In this document: positions 17,601 to 25,300 of the stretch, piece by piece
How the letters are laid out: every line of letters starts with the position of its first letter
Numbering within the stretch: the first letter of the stretch is position 1
DNA from: DAINBT01 sp036732785
GTDB taxonomy: Bacteria > Planctomycetota > Phycisphaerae > Sedimentisphaerales > SM23-30
Direction: 5' to 3'
Assembly: GCA_964537505.1 (NCBI GenBank)
Contig: CAZICK010000002.1
Coordinates: 23,354-87,353, forward strand
Length of the DNA: 64,000 nt
Program-made: the position numbers and the translations under genes
Notes under the pieces: model-generated
The model's input: only the letters and a program-made list of their open reading frames with translations
Told to the model about the DNA's origin: nothing
Databases searched by the model: none

Positions 17601-17901
17601 CTGGCGAGCTGAAGGCCAGTGGGATCTTATGATCGGTTCGCAAGCATGGACCCCAGGGAATGATATACCTGACGCGATTATCGATGAAGTGGCCATATTT
17701 GATCGCGTCTTAAGCATAGATGATATAAAATACCTTTATAACATTGGTTATGGACGATCTGTACCGTTATCGATGTATCCGATAGGACTGTGGCATCTCG
17801 ACGAGGGTTCCAATTCTACCGCAATAGACAGTTCCGGCCACGGCAACCACGGGGCTTTGATAGGCGCCCAGCCCCCTCAATGGGGCACTGGAAAGTTCTA
17901 G
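14602..17901 (+). CDS. secreted right-handed beta-helix protein with dockerin-like and LamG-like domains
   Basis: A 1,099-residue protein with a signal peptide (MRRIACLFVFFTGLTYLVRGA). Two parallel beta-helix segments (about residues 25-460 and 495-800) each open with a DUF1565-type strand (TIQQTIEVAADGDVIIVNPG and TIQAGIDQADTGDILVVLPG) and contain many N-N-x-I/G-G-G turns typical of pectate-lyase-like helices. A paired dockerin-like helix-loop-helix follows (DVNMDAWVDIYEMTLLTEQW, then DDMVDMKDFSALASQW, about 815-855). The C-terminal 230 residues form a concanavalin/LamG-like domain ending in the family-typical GLWHLDEGSNSTAIDSSGHGN. Probably cell-surface or extracellular, binding or cleaving polysaccharide; no catalytic residues can be assigned. 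The start at 14602 is chosen for its signal peptide and the upstream AAGGAAGGCGAGAGG. Confidence 0.85.
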   Translation: MRRIACLFVFFTGLTYLVRGADADIWQVHQGQDTIQQTIEVAADGDVIIVNPGTYSENINFLGKEITLTSTNPDDPNIVRATVIDGSLTGDPNNGSVVTFNSGENNSSVLTGFTITGGIGTWLVIAWELHEPYWNLCGGGVVCYNMSQPTISRNIIRDNTAGEGGGVYVYGDPVNINAPSNPPVHITPVIADNTFLNNSAIKVHGYPPPDNDYPAAEHGDGGAIVCFQGVDAAITGNTIQNNHADFYGGGLHLRQWSNGEISNNQIISNDSALGAGVHITYMSSPTIRRNTIQGNSAGNFGGGGIFVYYNSNPLIERNRVRANSSLTGAGISINYGSAGIVRNNLIDQNLLGSAIQLAGSSPWINHNTIVYNVAKKGTSRYAGIEFIGNSFPLVENNIIAFTSSGYGLYVSGNAIPVMRYNNLWENELGHYGPGLTDQTGTAGNISVDPDLICDVDKCLRLHYLSPCVNTGDPNYTSGGTVDFDGDPRVVLSRTDIGADEVLPVWNIASGQQYLTIQAGIDQADTGDILVVLPGRYAETINFNGRVITLQSTMPSDWTTISQTIIDAEGSDNPVVSFSGTEDPNCQLKGFTITGAGHNGNGGGVYGQGTQASITNCIITNNYASNGAGIYDFDGFIYKCQILTNNAQFDGGGIGLGDGAIFSCVIAHNQADQGGGLHAYTGDMVNNTIVDNTAVSSGGGAQDCVGSITNCIFWGNSAPDGSDLKNCYTPQYSCVQQGTGGNGSIDDDPFFVDPDHGDYHLTLFSPCVDLGNNSAVPAAAATDLDDQQRIFAFDPGKPPIVDMGADEVVTNPVDVNMDAWVDIYEMTLLTEQWLMQGENLLADFFPDDMVDMKDFSALASQWLWQGYWYKPPAGALEFDHDSDGYVWIHTPEGNILNNVYTFTYTAWIYPLSFSSGNARIIGKNERALTISYGGTLFGYSNGFYTAASHSQPGTLETNKWYFVAMTRDAYGDSKIRFYVDGNEAIYQTQLVSTQMTHPHPDWRAEGQWDLMIGSQAWTPGNDIPDAIIDEVAIFDRVLSIDDIKYLYNIGYGRSVPLSMYPIGLWHLDEGSNSTAIDSSGHGNHGALIGAQPPQWGTGKF

Positions 17902-18009
17902 CGGCCTGTTTATCCTTTCGTTTTGGTGGTTGACGAACCGATTTAAGGATATTACACTGCCGGTTTGGGATGATGGTATTTCAAAGTAAAGTCCAATGGA
18001 GTCTCTCTT

Positions 18010-18258
18010 ATGAACGCATTCAAATTACTTATTGTAGCAATTGGGATGTTGGTTTTGATTGGCTGTCAGACCACAGGTGAGCTTGACGATTGCCTCAGCA
18101 AAAACCAGGAATTAACCAGCCAAATCGAAAAACTTCAGCTTGATTTGCAGGCTAAAGATGTGGAGCGCCAAGAGATGTTAGGGTTCATCAGCAGCTTACT
18201 GAAAACCATCGAAGAGGCAAAGTTAAACCCTTCCGATAGTCTTAAAGGTTCCAAATAG
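18010..18258 (+). CDS. small coiled-coil lipoprotein
   Basis: An 82-residue protein with a lipoprotein signal peptide (lipobox LIGC, Cys20) and a short coiled coil (about residues 35-70). It resembles a shortened version of the lipoprotein at 13690-14184: similar N-terminus, a Cys shortly after the lipidated Cys, and a Lys/Glu/Gln heptad pattern. It follows the beta-helix protein gene by about 110 bases and may be cotranscribed with it. Confidence 0.75.
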   Translation: MNAFKLLIVAIGMLVLIGCQTTGELDDCLSKNQELTSQIEKLQLDLQAKDVERQEMLGFISSLLKTIEEAKLNPSDSLKGSK

Positions 18259-18263
18259 GGCAA

Positions 18264-18480
18264 TTAGTCAGGATGCGGTTAAAAAGATTTCTGGCAATCA
18301 CAGAGGACAGAAAAATCTGCCATCTGACTTCCGCCTTTTGACCTTTGACTTCTGCCATCTGAGACAGGTGGTTTTACAAAAAAAAGCGAGGCAAGTCATT
18401 ACAACTTACCTCGCTTATCTTTTTGTCAGCTTGCCTTAATTAAAGACAAACCAAACTTTCGGTCATCAAACCAAATTAGG
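18264..18480. repeat. 3' module of the PEP-CTERM gene, copy 1 (duplicated region)
   Basis: About 215 bases nearly identical to 19554-19770, differing at a handful of positions. It includes a terminator and runs into the 3' end of the PEP-CTERM gene on the minus strand. The paralogous genes and the promoters upstream are also duplicated, so this is one end of a tandem duplication of a whole transcription unit. Confidence 0.9.
18377..18415 (-). terminator. intrinsic terminator of the first PEP-CTERM gene
   Basis: On the minus strand, the stem AGCGAGG with a mismatch and a further four pairs closes a seven-base loop (stem 18385-18415) and is followed by a run of eight T (18377-18384). The same structure is repeated at 19667-19705. 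Confidence 0.85.
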
Positions 18481-19156
18481 CGCGACGACGACGAAGCAGA
18501 GCCAGGCCGCCAAGACCAAGCAGACTCATAGTCATCGGTTCAGGAACGTGAACAATTATACTATCCATTACCGTTCCTGGTAGAATGATAGGTTGCGAGC
18601 CAGTAAGAATACCAACCTCATCATCATATAACAACTTTGATATACCATAAGGTGCAACCAATTCAATTGTTATATCGGTCATTGTCAGACAATGGAAGTC
18701 CAGGCCATCCATCAGTACTGGATAGCTCAATGCCGGTACCGCAGGAATAATCGGCGGGAAACCGGCATAAGGTTCGGCGTTATTGGTCGAATTCCAACTA
18801 AGACTTCCACCAGACATCATGTATTCCGTGGGAGTATCCTTCACTGTCATATATGTGATCCCCGTCGGAGAGTCATCCTGTAGAGTCCACATCCCGAAGG
18901 TGTACGTCTTCATAGTCGCAAGCGGGAACACTACTCCACTACCATCCAGAGCGCCTTGATTATTGCTCAACCTGATGGCAAAGTCACCGCCATTGAACAC
19001 AGTACCCGGCTCTATATGGATGTCCAGTGTTATGTGCTGAGATGGCTCTATTTCAATCACATCCGGCGCCGGCTGTCCATAAACACTCAGTATGAAACCA
19101 GCCTGTGCCATCGAAACCATGCCTAAAACCAATAAAAACACCAACAACTTCTTCAT
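18476..19156 (-). CDS. PEP-CTERM sorting-domain protein (copy 1)
   Basis: A 226-residue secreted protein with a signal peptide (MKKLLVFLLVLGMVSMAQA) and a C-terminal PEP-CTERM signal: VPEPMTMSLLGLGGLALL followed by RRRR-A. In known systems this tail is recognised by an exosortase, which cleaves and retains or anchors the protein at the surface; no exosortase is in this window. The middle looks like a cohesin-like or Ig-like beta-sandwich (repeated IEPSQHITLDIHIEPGT strand). The start is set by GGAGG before the ATG at 19156 and by the signal peptide. It is a close paralogue of the gene at 19766-20449 and has its own promoter at 19254-19283. Confidence 0.85.
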   Translation of the reverse strand: MKKLLVFLLVLGMVSMAQAGFILSVYGQPAPDVIEIEPSQHITLDIHIEPGTVFNGGDFAIRLSNNQGALDGSGVVFPLATMKTYTFGMWTLQDDSPTGITYMTVKDTPTEYMMSGGSLSWNSTNNAEPYAGFPPIIPAVPALSYPVLMDGLDFHCLTMTDITIELVAPYGISKLLYDDEVGILTGSQPIILPGTVMDSIIVHVPEPMTMSLLGLGGLALLRRRRA

Positions 19157-19253
19157 AATAATCACTTCCTCCCGCGGGAAATCCCGCAAACGAAACCCAC
19201 ACATTCAAAAAAACGTGTGTCAAAATAAACCACAAGAACTCCTTTACATCCCT
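19157..19253 (-). promoter_or_regulatory. conserved 5' leader of the first PEP-CTERM gene
   Basis: The transcript leader from the promoter at 19254-19283 to the ATG (about 90 bases) is conserved at 21655-21751. Both copies have a Shine-Dalgarno-like AAAGGAGTTCTTG near the transcript start without an obvious gene, then a CACACG..GTGTG pairing and a GCGGGATTT(C/T)(C/T)CGC(G) hairpin. This may be an expression-controlling leader. Confidence 0.4.
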
Positions 19254-19283
19254 ATCATAGTTGAAACATACGACCCGTGTCAA
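19254..19283 (-). promoter_or_regulatory. sigma70 promoter of the first PEP-CTERM gene
   Basis: On the minus strand, TTGACA (19283-19278), an 18-base spacer and TATGAT (19259-19254). The arrangement is identical to the promoter at 21752-21781, including the flanking T-run and leader. Confidence 0.8.
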
Positions 19284-19553
19284 CCCTTTTTTTTGATTTT
19301 TTGCAAAAAAAACACACTTTTCCTCAAAAAACGGGTAATCTTAAACGTTCCAAAGGGGACAATTAGCCCGCATATTTCATACCCCTTGGCGAAATGTGAC
19401 CTAACTTTTTGTTAATAAAGAAATTACACATATAACCCAAAATTACACCCTGTAAATTACCACAAAATCACAAAAACACCATAACATTTTTAATATAAAG
19501 CAGTTACATTCTCCAAGACCTCTGTGCCCTTGTGACTATGAAATATTCGGGGG

Positions 19554-19770
19554 TTAGCCCGGATGCGGTTAAAAAGATTTCTGGCAATCACAGAGGACAG
19601 AAAAATCTGCCATCTGACTTCCGCCTTTTGACCTTTGACTTCTGCCATCTGAGACAGGTGGTTTTACAAAAAAAAGCGAGGCAAGTCATTACAACTTACC
19701 TCGCTTATCTTTTTGTCAGCTTGCCTTAATTAAAGACAAACCAAACTTTTCGGTCATCAAACCAATTAGG
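19554..19770. repeat. 3' module of the PEP-CTERM gene, copy 2 (duplicated region)
   Basis: The partner of 18264-18480. It ends inside the 3' end of the second PEP-CTERM gene. The gap between the two genes (19157-19765) contains the copy 1 leader and promoter, about 250 AT-rich bases in which I see no gene, and this module. Confidence 0.9.
19667..19705 (-). terminator. intrinsic terminator of the second PEP-CTERM gene
   Basis: The same hairpin and T-run as at 18377-18415, placed after the stop of the gene at 19766-20449 on the minus strand (stem 19675-19705). Confidence 0.85.
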
Positions 19771-20449
19771 CACGACGACGACGAAGCAGAGCCAAGCCAC
19801 CAAGGCCCAGCAGGCTCATGGTCATCGGTTCAGGAATCTGATGAATCACAATGCTGTCCATCACTGTTCCATCTTGAATGATTTTTTCTGAGCCAGTCAC
19901 AACGCCAGAGGCATTATGTAACAACCTTGATATACCATAAGGTGCAATCAGCTCGACTACTACGTCAGTCGCTTCCACGCAATGTAAGTCCAGGCCATCC
20001 ATCAACACGGGATAACTGTTTGCTTCTACGGCAGGAATGTAGCCACCAAACCAAGGCCCTTCGGTCGTGGCGTTATTGGTCGAATTCCAGGTAAGGCTAC
20101 CACCAGAGAGCATGTATTCATTGGCAGTATCCTTCACTGTCGAATACGTGATCCCCGTCGGAGCGTTGTCTTCCAGCATCCATAGACCCATGTTAAACGT
20201 CCTCATAGTCGAAAGCGGGAAAACAACATCAGCACCGTTCAGAACGGCTTGATTATTGCTCAACCTTATGGCAAAGTCACCGCCATTGAACTCAGTACCC
20301 GGCTCTATATGGATGTCCAGTGTAATATGCTGAGATGGCTCTATTTCTATCACATCCGGCGCCGGCAGTCCGCCGACACTCAGTATGAAACCAGCCTGCA
20401 CCATCGAGGCCATGCCTAAAACTAACAAAAGTGCTAACAACTTCTTCAT
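19766..20449 (-). CDS. PEP-CTERM sorting-domain protein (copy 2)
   Basis: A 227-residue paralogue of the protein at 18476-19156, with a signal peptide (MKKLLALLLVLGMASMVQA), the same IEPSQHITLDIHIEPGT strand, a matching core and an IPEPMTMSLLGLGGLALL-RRRR-A sorting tail. The start at 20449 is selected by AAAGGAG before the ATG and by the signal peptide; the reading frame is open further upstream but that part has no secretion signal. The dockerin-like protein gene at 20582-21433 lies 132 bases upstream on the same strand, and the two are probably cotranscribed from 21752-21781. The copies differ mainly in the loop after residue 130. Confidence 0.85.
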   Translation of the reverse strand: MKKLLALLLVLGMASMVQAGFILSVGGLPAPDVIEIEPSQHITLDIHIEPGTEFNGGDFAIRLSNNQAVLNGADVVFPLSTMRTFNMGLWMLEDNAPTGITYSTVKDTANEYMLSGGSLTWNSTNNATTEGPWFGGYIPAVEANSYPVLMDGLDLHCVEATDVVVELIAPYGISRLLHNASGVVTGSEKIIQDGTVMDSIVIHQIPEPMTMSLLGLGGLALLRRRRA

Positions 20450-20581
20450 AACAAATTCTCCTTTGTTTCTAAAAATCAACTTTTCGCTGCCTCCGAAAAA
20501 ACCTCCACACAAGGACATTTTTCTATAGCAGGCAGCAACAACAAAATTCACACAAAAAACCTTTTTTATTGCCAAAGGCAA

Positions 20582-21433
20582 TTATGGACAAGGAACGGGA
20601 CATACGGGAGATCCCTGGAAGGCCGTAAACAAGGCCATTACATCACCAGAGAACGTCAGTAGTCCATCCATGTTCCAGTCGCTACGTCCCGTGAGGGACA
20701 AAGGTGACGTAGGATTCTGGAAGTCACCATACGCCATCATCACGTCACCGGCAAAGGTGACAAGGCAGTCGCCATTGACATCACCTTGTAGCCAGCAGGC
20801 GCCACACCAATTTTGTGGCTCACCCCAGGCCTTCCATGCTGCAACCTGTGCCGGAGTACCGGTGAAACACTCTTCGTCGTCTGTTACATCAATCGTATTG
20901 TCGCCGGGCGTACCATTACCGTCCAGATCGAAAACGATATCGACGGGACTACCAACGGCGCCGCCACGAAGGGTATCGGCTGCAACAGTAACGGTGCAAG
21001 CGCCTGAAAACGCTATTGTGCACAGTTCCTCAGGGGCTCCCGCACTTCCGGCAGGAACTCCACCCTGCGCGCCACTTTCATCAACCATGCCTACGCAGAT
21101 CGAGAAGTCGGAAACATCGCCAGCCGGTACGCCGGGGCCATCAACTTTGGCCAAAGGTCCGCCGTCACCCAGATTGTAAGTTCCCTCAGCGGTGACAACA
21201 TCGTAGGCATAATCCAGGCAAACGTTCCAGTTCTCACCGGCGGTTGTGCCTGCAGCATTGGTAGTGGCATCGCCGGAATTAAGCGTCAAAGCGACGCCAC
21301 GCAAATCCCCATTGACGTAATACTTAAGCGTCAACTCCTTTGGCACAGACACGTCACCGACAATCGTGACGGTCGCTGCTAAAACAGGAGCGGTCATTAC
21401 TAAAACCGCTATCAAACACACTAAAGTCTTCAT
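20582..21433 (-). CDS. secreted protein with C-terminal dockerin-like calcium repeats
   Basis: A 283-residue protein with a signal peptide (MKTLVCLIAVLVMTAPVLA), a beta-rich middle (about residues 20-215) resembling a cohesin-like sandwich, and a C-terminal pair of dockerin type I-like calcium loops (GDVNGDCLVTFAGDVMMAYG and DWNMDGLLTFSGDVMALF). The loops end close to the C-terminus, which is Cys/Pro-rich. In planctomycetes such domains are frequent on surface proteins that have nothing to do with classical cellulosomes. It starts at the second in-frame ATG (21433) because a GGAGA ribosome site and the signal peptide fit there. First gene of the transcript from 21752-21781. Confidence 0.8.
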   Translation of the reverse strand: MKTLVCLIAVLVMTAPVLAATVTIVGDVSVPKELTLKYYVNGDLRGVALTLNSGDATTNAAGTTAGENWNVCLDYAYDVVTAEGTYNLGDGGPLAKVDGPGVPAGDVSDFSICVGMVDESGAQGGVPAGSAGAPEELCTIAFSGACTVTVAADTLRGGAVGSPVDIVFDLDGNGTPGDNTIDVTDDEECFTGTPAQVAAWKAWGEPQNWCGACWLQGDVNGDCLVTFAGDVMMAYGDFQNPTSPLSLTGRSDWNMDGLLTFSGDVMALFTAFQGSPVCPVPCP

Positions 21434-21654
21434 AAGAGTCTCCAATAAATGAACAGATTAGCCAAATACTTACTGTTCTACGATCAAATTTTGACTGCTT
21501 GTTGTTAACTTCGCCTCAATTGTCGTTAACTTCGCCTCAAACCCATTAAGCAACAGGGCTTAGTCAAAACCGATCATAACAAAAAAACCCTAATCTCTAA
21601 TTTCTTCCCGTCTCCACCTTCCTTTCTCGCCTCTTAGCCAGAACTCCTAAGATC

Positions 21655-21751
21655 AGACCCGCTTTCGTCCGCGAAAAATCCCGCAAACGAAAACCACGTA
21701 TCCAAAAAAAGTGTGTGTCAAAGTGAACTACAAGAACTCCTTTACATCCCT
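21655..21751 (-). promoter_or_regulatory. conserved leader segment, second copy
   Basis: Matches 19157-19253 (AAAGGAGTTCTTG, CACAC pairing, GCGGGATTTTTCGCGGA). Here the leader is longer, about 300 bases to the first ATG, because the gene that follows is different. The remainder of the gap 21434-22346 is AT-rich (long A and T runs at 21781-21990) and I see no gene in it. Confidence 0.4.
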
Positions 21752-21781
21752 ATCATAGTTGAATCATATAACCCGTGTCAA
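21752..21781 (-). promoter_or_regulatory. sigma70 promoter of the dockerin-like / PEP-CTERM operon
   Basis: On the minus strand, TTGACA (21781-21776), an 18-base spacer and TATGAT (21757-21752), a near copy of the promoter at 19254-19283. Confidence 0.8.
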
Positions 21782-22346
21782 CCCTTTTTTTTGAAATTTT
21801 GCAAAAAAAACCACTTTTCCTTAAAAAAAAGGTAAAAAATCGGCTCTTTCTCCAAAAAAGGGCATAATCTCCTCTCTCTTTCTCCACACACACGGCAAAA
21901 GTCTCTCACACCTTCACATTCCCACGCCATTCTCTATATTTAATGGCAAAAAACAAGCCAAAAAAATAAAAAAACAAAATATTTTTTATTATTGCGATAA
22001 CGTCTTTTTTATAAAGGTGTTATGAATCTTATTCCGATGAGAAAGATCACAGGCGTTTCGTTTTACGATCAGGTCTGTCGAAAAAAAACAACGCCAAAAA
22101 TAAGGTTATAACGCATAACCAACTTGTACTTAAACACTTATGTAAAATGATGCCTCGTGGCAACACCTGACTGTGAACTCAACACAACCAACAATAGCTT
22201 TTCGCAGAGCCGACGCACCTGGCAATGCCGCCAGTCTTCCTGCTGCGACTACTTTATCATAGTTCGGTAAACTAGATAAGGTGCTATAATCAGGATGAAA
22301 TAAATATTTGCAGCCAAGACGAGGTGCCGGGAGGACCTTAAGTAGT

Positions 22347-25300
22347 ATGTCTGGTTCAGCCGACAACATTATTTCGATAGAATACTCACCCGATTCGAAT
22401 CGTAACTTGTTGCAATACTCGGTGTTACGTATTCGGGTAAAGGTTCGCCAGCGCCAATTGGGCCATAGCGGACCGTTTACGGTGGTTATACGGACGAACC
22501 TGAACCAGGCCGGTCGTATCCGCCGGCAGGTGATTGATCTGGTTGAGAAGGGCCAGAGCTCCTCGACGGATTATTATGATATACCAACCAGTTACGACGC
22601 CCAGCGGGACGAATATGGGGTGGATGTGCTGCTTGGAGAAGTGGGCTACTTTGAGTTTAAGGTGCGCGTGGAGTCGGTTCAGCGGGATCGGCCGTGGGTG
22701 AAATGGGCCGACGGCGCCAACGTGGGCATTTCTGTAACTCCTTTAGAATACGGACGTAACAATTCAATTTATTGTGCGTTTATTCGGCAGTATGGATCTG
22801 ACAAGGATCAGGCCGACCTGCACAATGAGGCATTAGAGACGCGGATCATCACTCTGGAGGCCGAAGGCGCCTATGTGCTGCCGCCTGGAGGCAATTTCGA
22901 GACGTTCAAGGACTGCCTGCCTTTTATAATAGAACAATTAGGCATGAAGATCATACATCTGCTGCCGATCAACCCAGTTCCGACCTCGTATGGGCGGATG
23001 GGAATGTACGGCAGTCCTTACGCGACCACGGATTATTTTGGGATCGACCATACTTATGGGACGTTCAGCCAATATAAGACCATTGAGGATCAGTTTATCG
23101 ATCTGACCTCGACCATCCACGGATTAGGGGCCAAGGTGTTTCTCGATATGGTGATCAACCATACCGGTTGGGCCAGCAGTATCCTTTTTGCGCATCGACA
23201 GTGGATCAAAGTAGGACATGACCGAAAGATTATTTCACCCGGAGCGTGGGGTGTTGTCTGGGGCGACCTGGTAGAGTTGGACTACAGTCATCTGGATTTG
23301 TGGAAGTATATGGCTGATATGTTTTTGACCTGGTGCGGGCGGGGCATTGACGGATTTCGCCTGGATGCGGGCTATAAGGTGCCGTTAGGGGTGTGGCGAT
23401 ACATAATTTCCAGGGTTCGCCAGGAATTTCCGAACACTATGTTCCTATTGGAGGGATTGGGTGGCCCATGGCAGACAACCGAAACACTCCTTACGGAAGG
23501 ACAGTCAACCTGGGCATACTCCGAACTGTTTCAAAATTATTCGCGCCAGGAAATAGTGGACTATCTGGATTATGCTCAGCGGGTTTCCGGGGGCAAAGGA
23601 GTGATGGTACACTATGCGGAAACGCACGATAACGATCGACTGGCCAAAAAGGGCAGGATTTATACGCTGATGCGATTGCATCTTTGCGCTTTCACCTCGT
23701 TTTCGGGGGCGTGGGGCTTTACTAACGGGGTGGAATGGCTGGCTACCGAAAAGATCGACGTGCACCGTAATACAGCTCTCAACTGGGGCAGCGATAACAA
23801 TCTGGTAAAAGAGATTACGAGAATTAATAAAATCTTGGCCGAAAACCCCGCTTTCTGGGAGCTGGACAATCTGGAGATATTTAATACGAACAATGACGAG
23901 GTCCTGGGCTTTGTCCGCAGCAATAAAGATCACAGTAATGTTATAGCCTGCATGATCAACCTGAACACGCAGGAAAGCAAAAAAGCCAAATGGCCCTGGT
24001 GGCAAAGCCGATTCAACGAGATGATAGAAACAGACAGCGTCGTGTGCAATCTACTCAACGACCAGATCGATGAATTGCCCCAGGATCGCATCAGCCAGAG
24101 TGTACTGGAACCTGGCGAATGTGTGGTTTATCGGTTAGAAAAAAAAGAACAGCCAATACGCCCGACGATACCGGCAATATTTGAGATCGACTGCGAAGCG
24201 ATATCGTTGATATACCAAATATTACTGAGCCGATTCAAACCGTACGAACTCGGCCGAATCGATCAGGAGAAGCTCTTACGCAAGGTGACCGATTACAGAA
24301 AGTTCATTGTGCTGGTCAATACGGTAAGTGTGGAATATCTGATTCAGCACGATCTCTCCGAGGCATTGGCGAGAATAGAAGACGATATGGTGGAGCGGTA
24401 CTCGTCCGTATGGACGTTTCGGGAGAGCAGTAAGGAATTTATCATATCGGGCGACAAGTGGCTCGTGGTGCACACGTTCGTTCCGTGTACGGCGTATCTG
24501 AAAACAGGGCAGGAGTCGCTTCGCGTCGAGTCAATTCCATGTCCGGATGGGGTGGGGCATTTGGCGTTTTTCCCACCTCGGGGCGACAACCAAAGAGCCG
24601 TGTTGAGTTTCAACTGGAAAATTGAGCGAAACAAAAAAGTGATACGACAGCTTCAGGAAGAGGAATATCCTGTTTTTTCGTTGCCTCCGGGCCGAGAGAA
24701 ACCGCGAGAACGAAAAATTTATCCGATCAAACTGGACAAAGAGCATCTCCATGCGGATGGTGCTACGGTACTCTTGACCAATGGGATAGGCGGCCTTTCT
24801 CAATGTCCGGCGCGCCCCGGCGTAATCAACAGTAAATATGATGCCCTTTTCGCCGTGACGCCCGACAGCTCTCGGCCGGAGCATCGTCTCTCGCTTATCA
24901 AGACAACCAAAGAAACGATTCAGGTGGGGCAGAAATTTTTCGATCTGGATGAGAGCTTTCTCAACAGCTTTACTCGCTATCCGCAGCCGCTATGGGAGTT
25001 TATCTACGATGATGGAGAATACTATCTTATAATCGAGCGATCTGTGGTTATGCCTTATGGGGAAAATAAACTTTTCGTTCGCTATAGGATAAAGGATGCC
25101 AGTACCGCTGTCACCTTGACGAGCAAATGTTACATAGAATGCCGTCGTGTACACGATCAGATGAAAGCGGCCGAGAATAAAGAGTTACGGCTATGGATAG
25201 AGCGGTCATGCCGAACGACCTCTACATCGAACGGAGTGGTCTTTACGCCCTGGAAGGGAATGCGGCTGACGGTCACAGCCGAAAATGCGAACTTCATTGA

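Noticed and set aside
18264..19770. CRISPR-like repeat
   Set aside because: Only two long copies, no spacers of uniform length, and each is tied to the 3' end of a paralogous gene.
20670..21179. A 169-codon plus-strand frame
   Set aside because: Antisense shadow of the dockerin-like gene, rich in Pro/Ser and without ribosome site.
21434..22346. A short frame near 22023 with ATG in the AT-rich gap
   Set aside because: Only about 29 codons, no ribosome site and no conserved feature.
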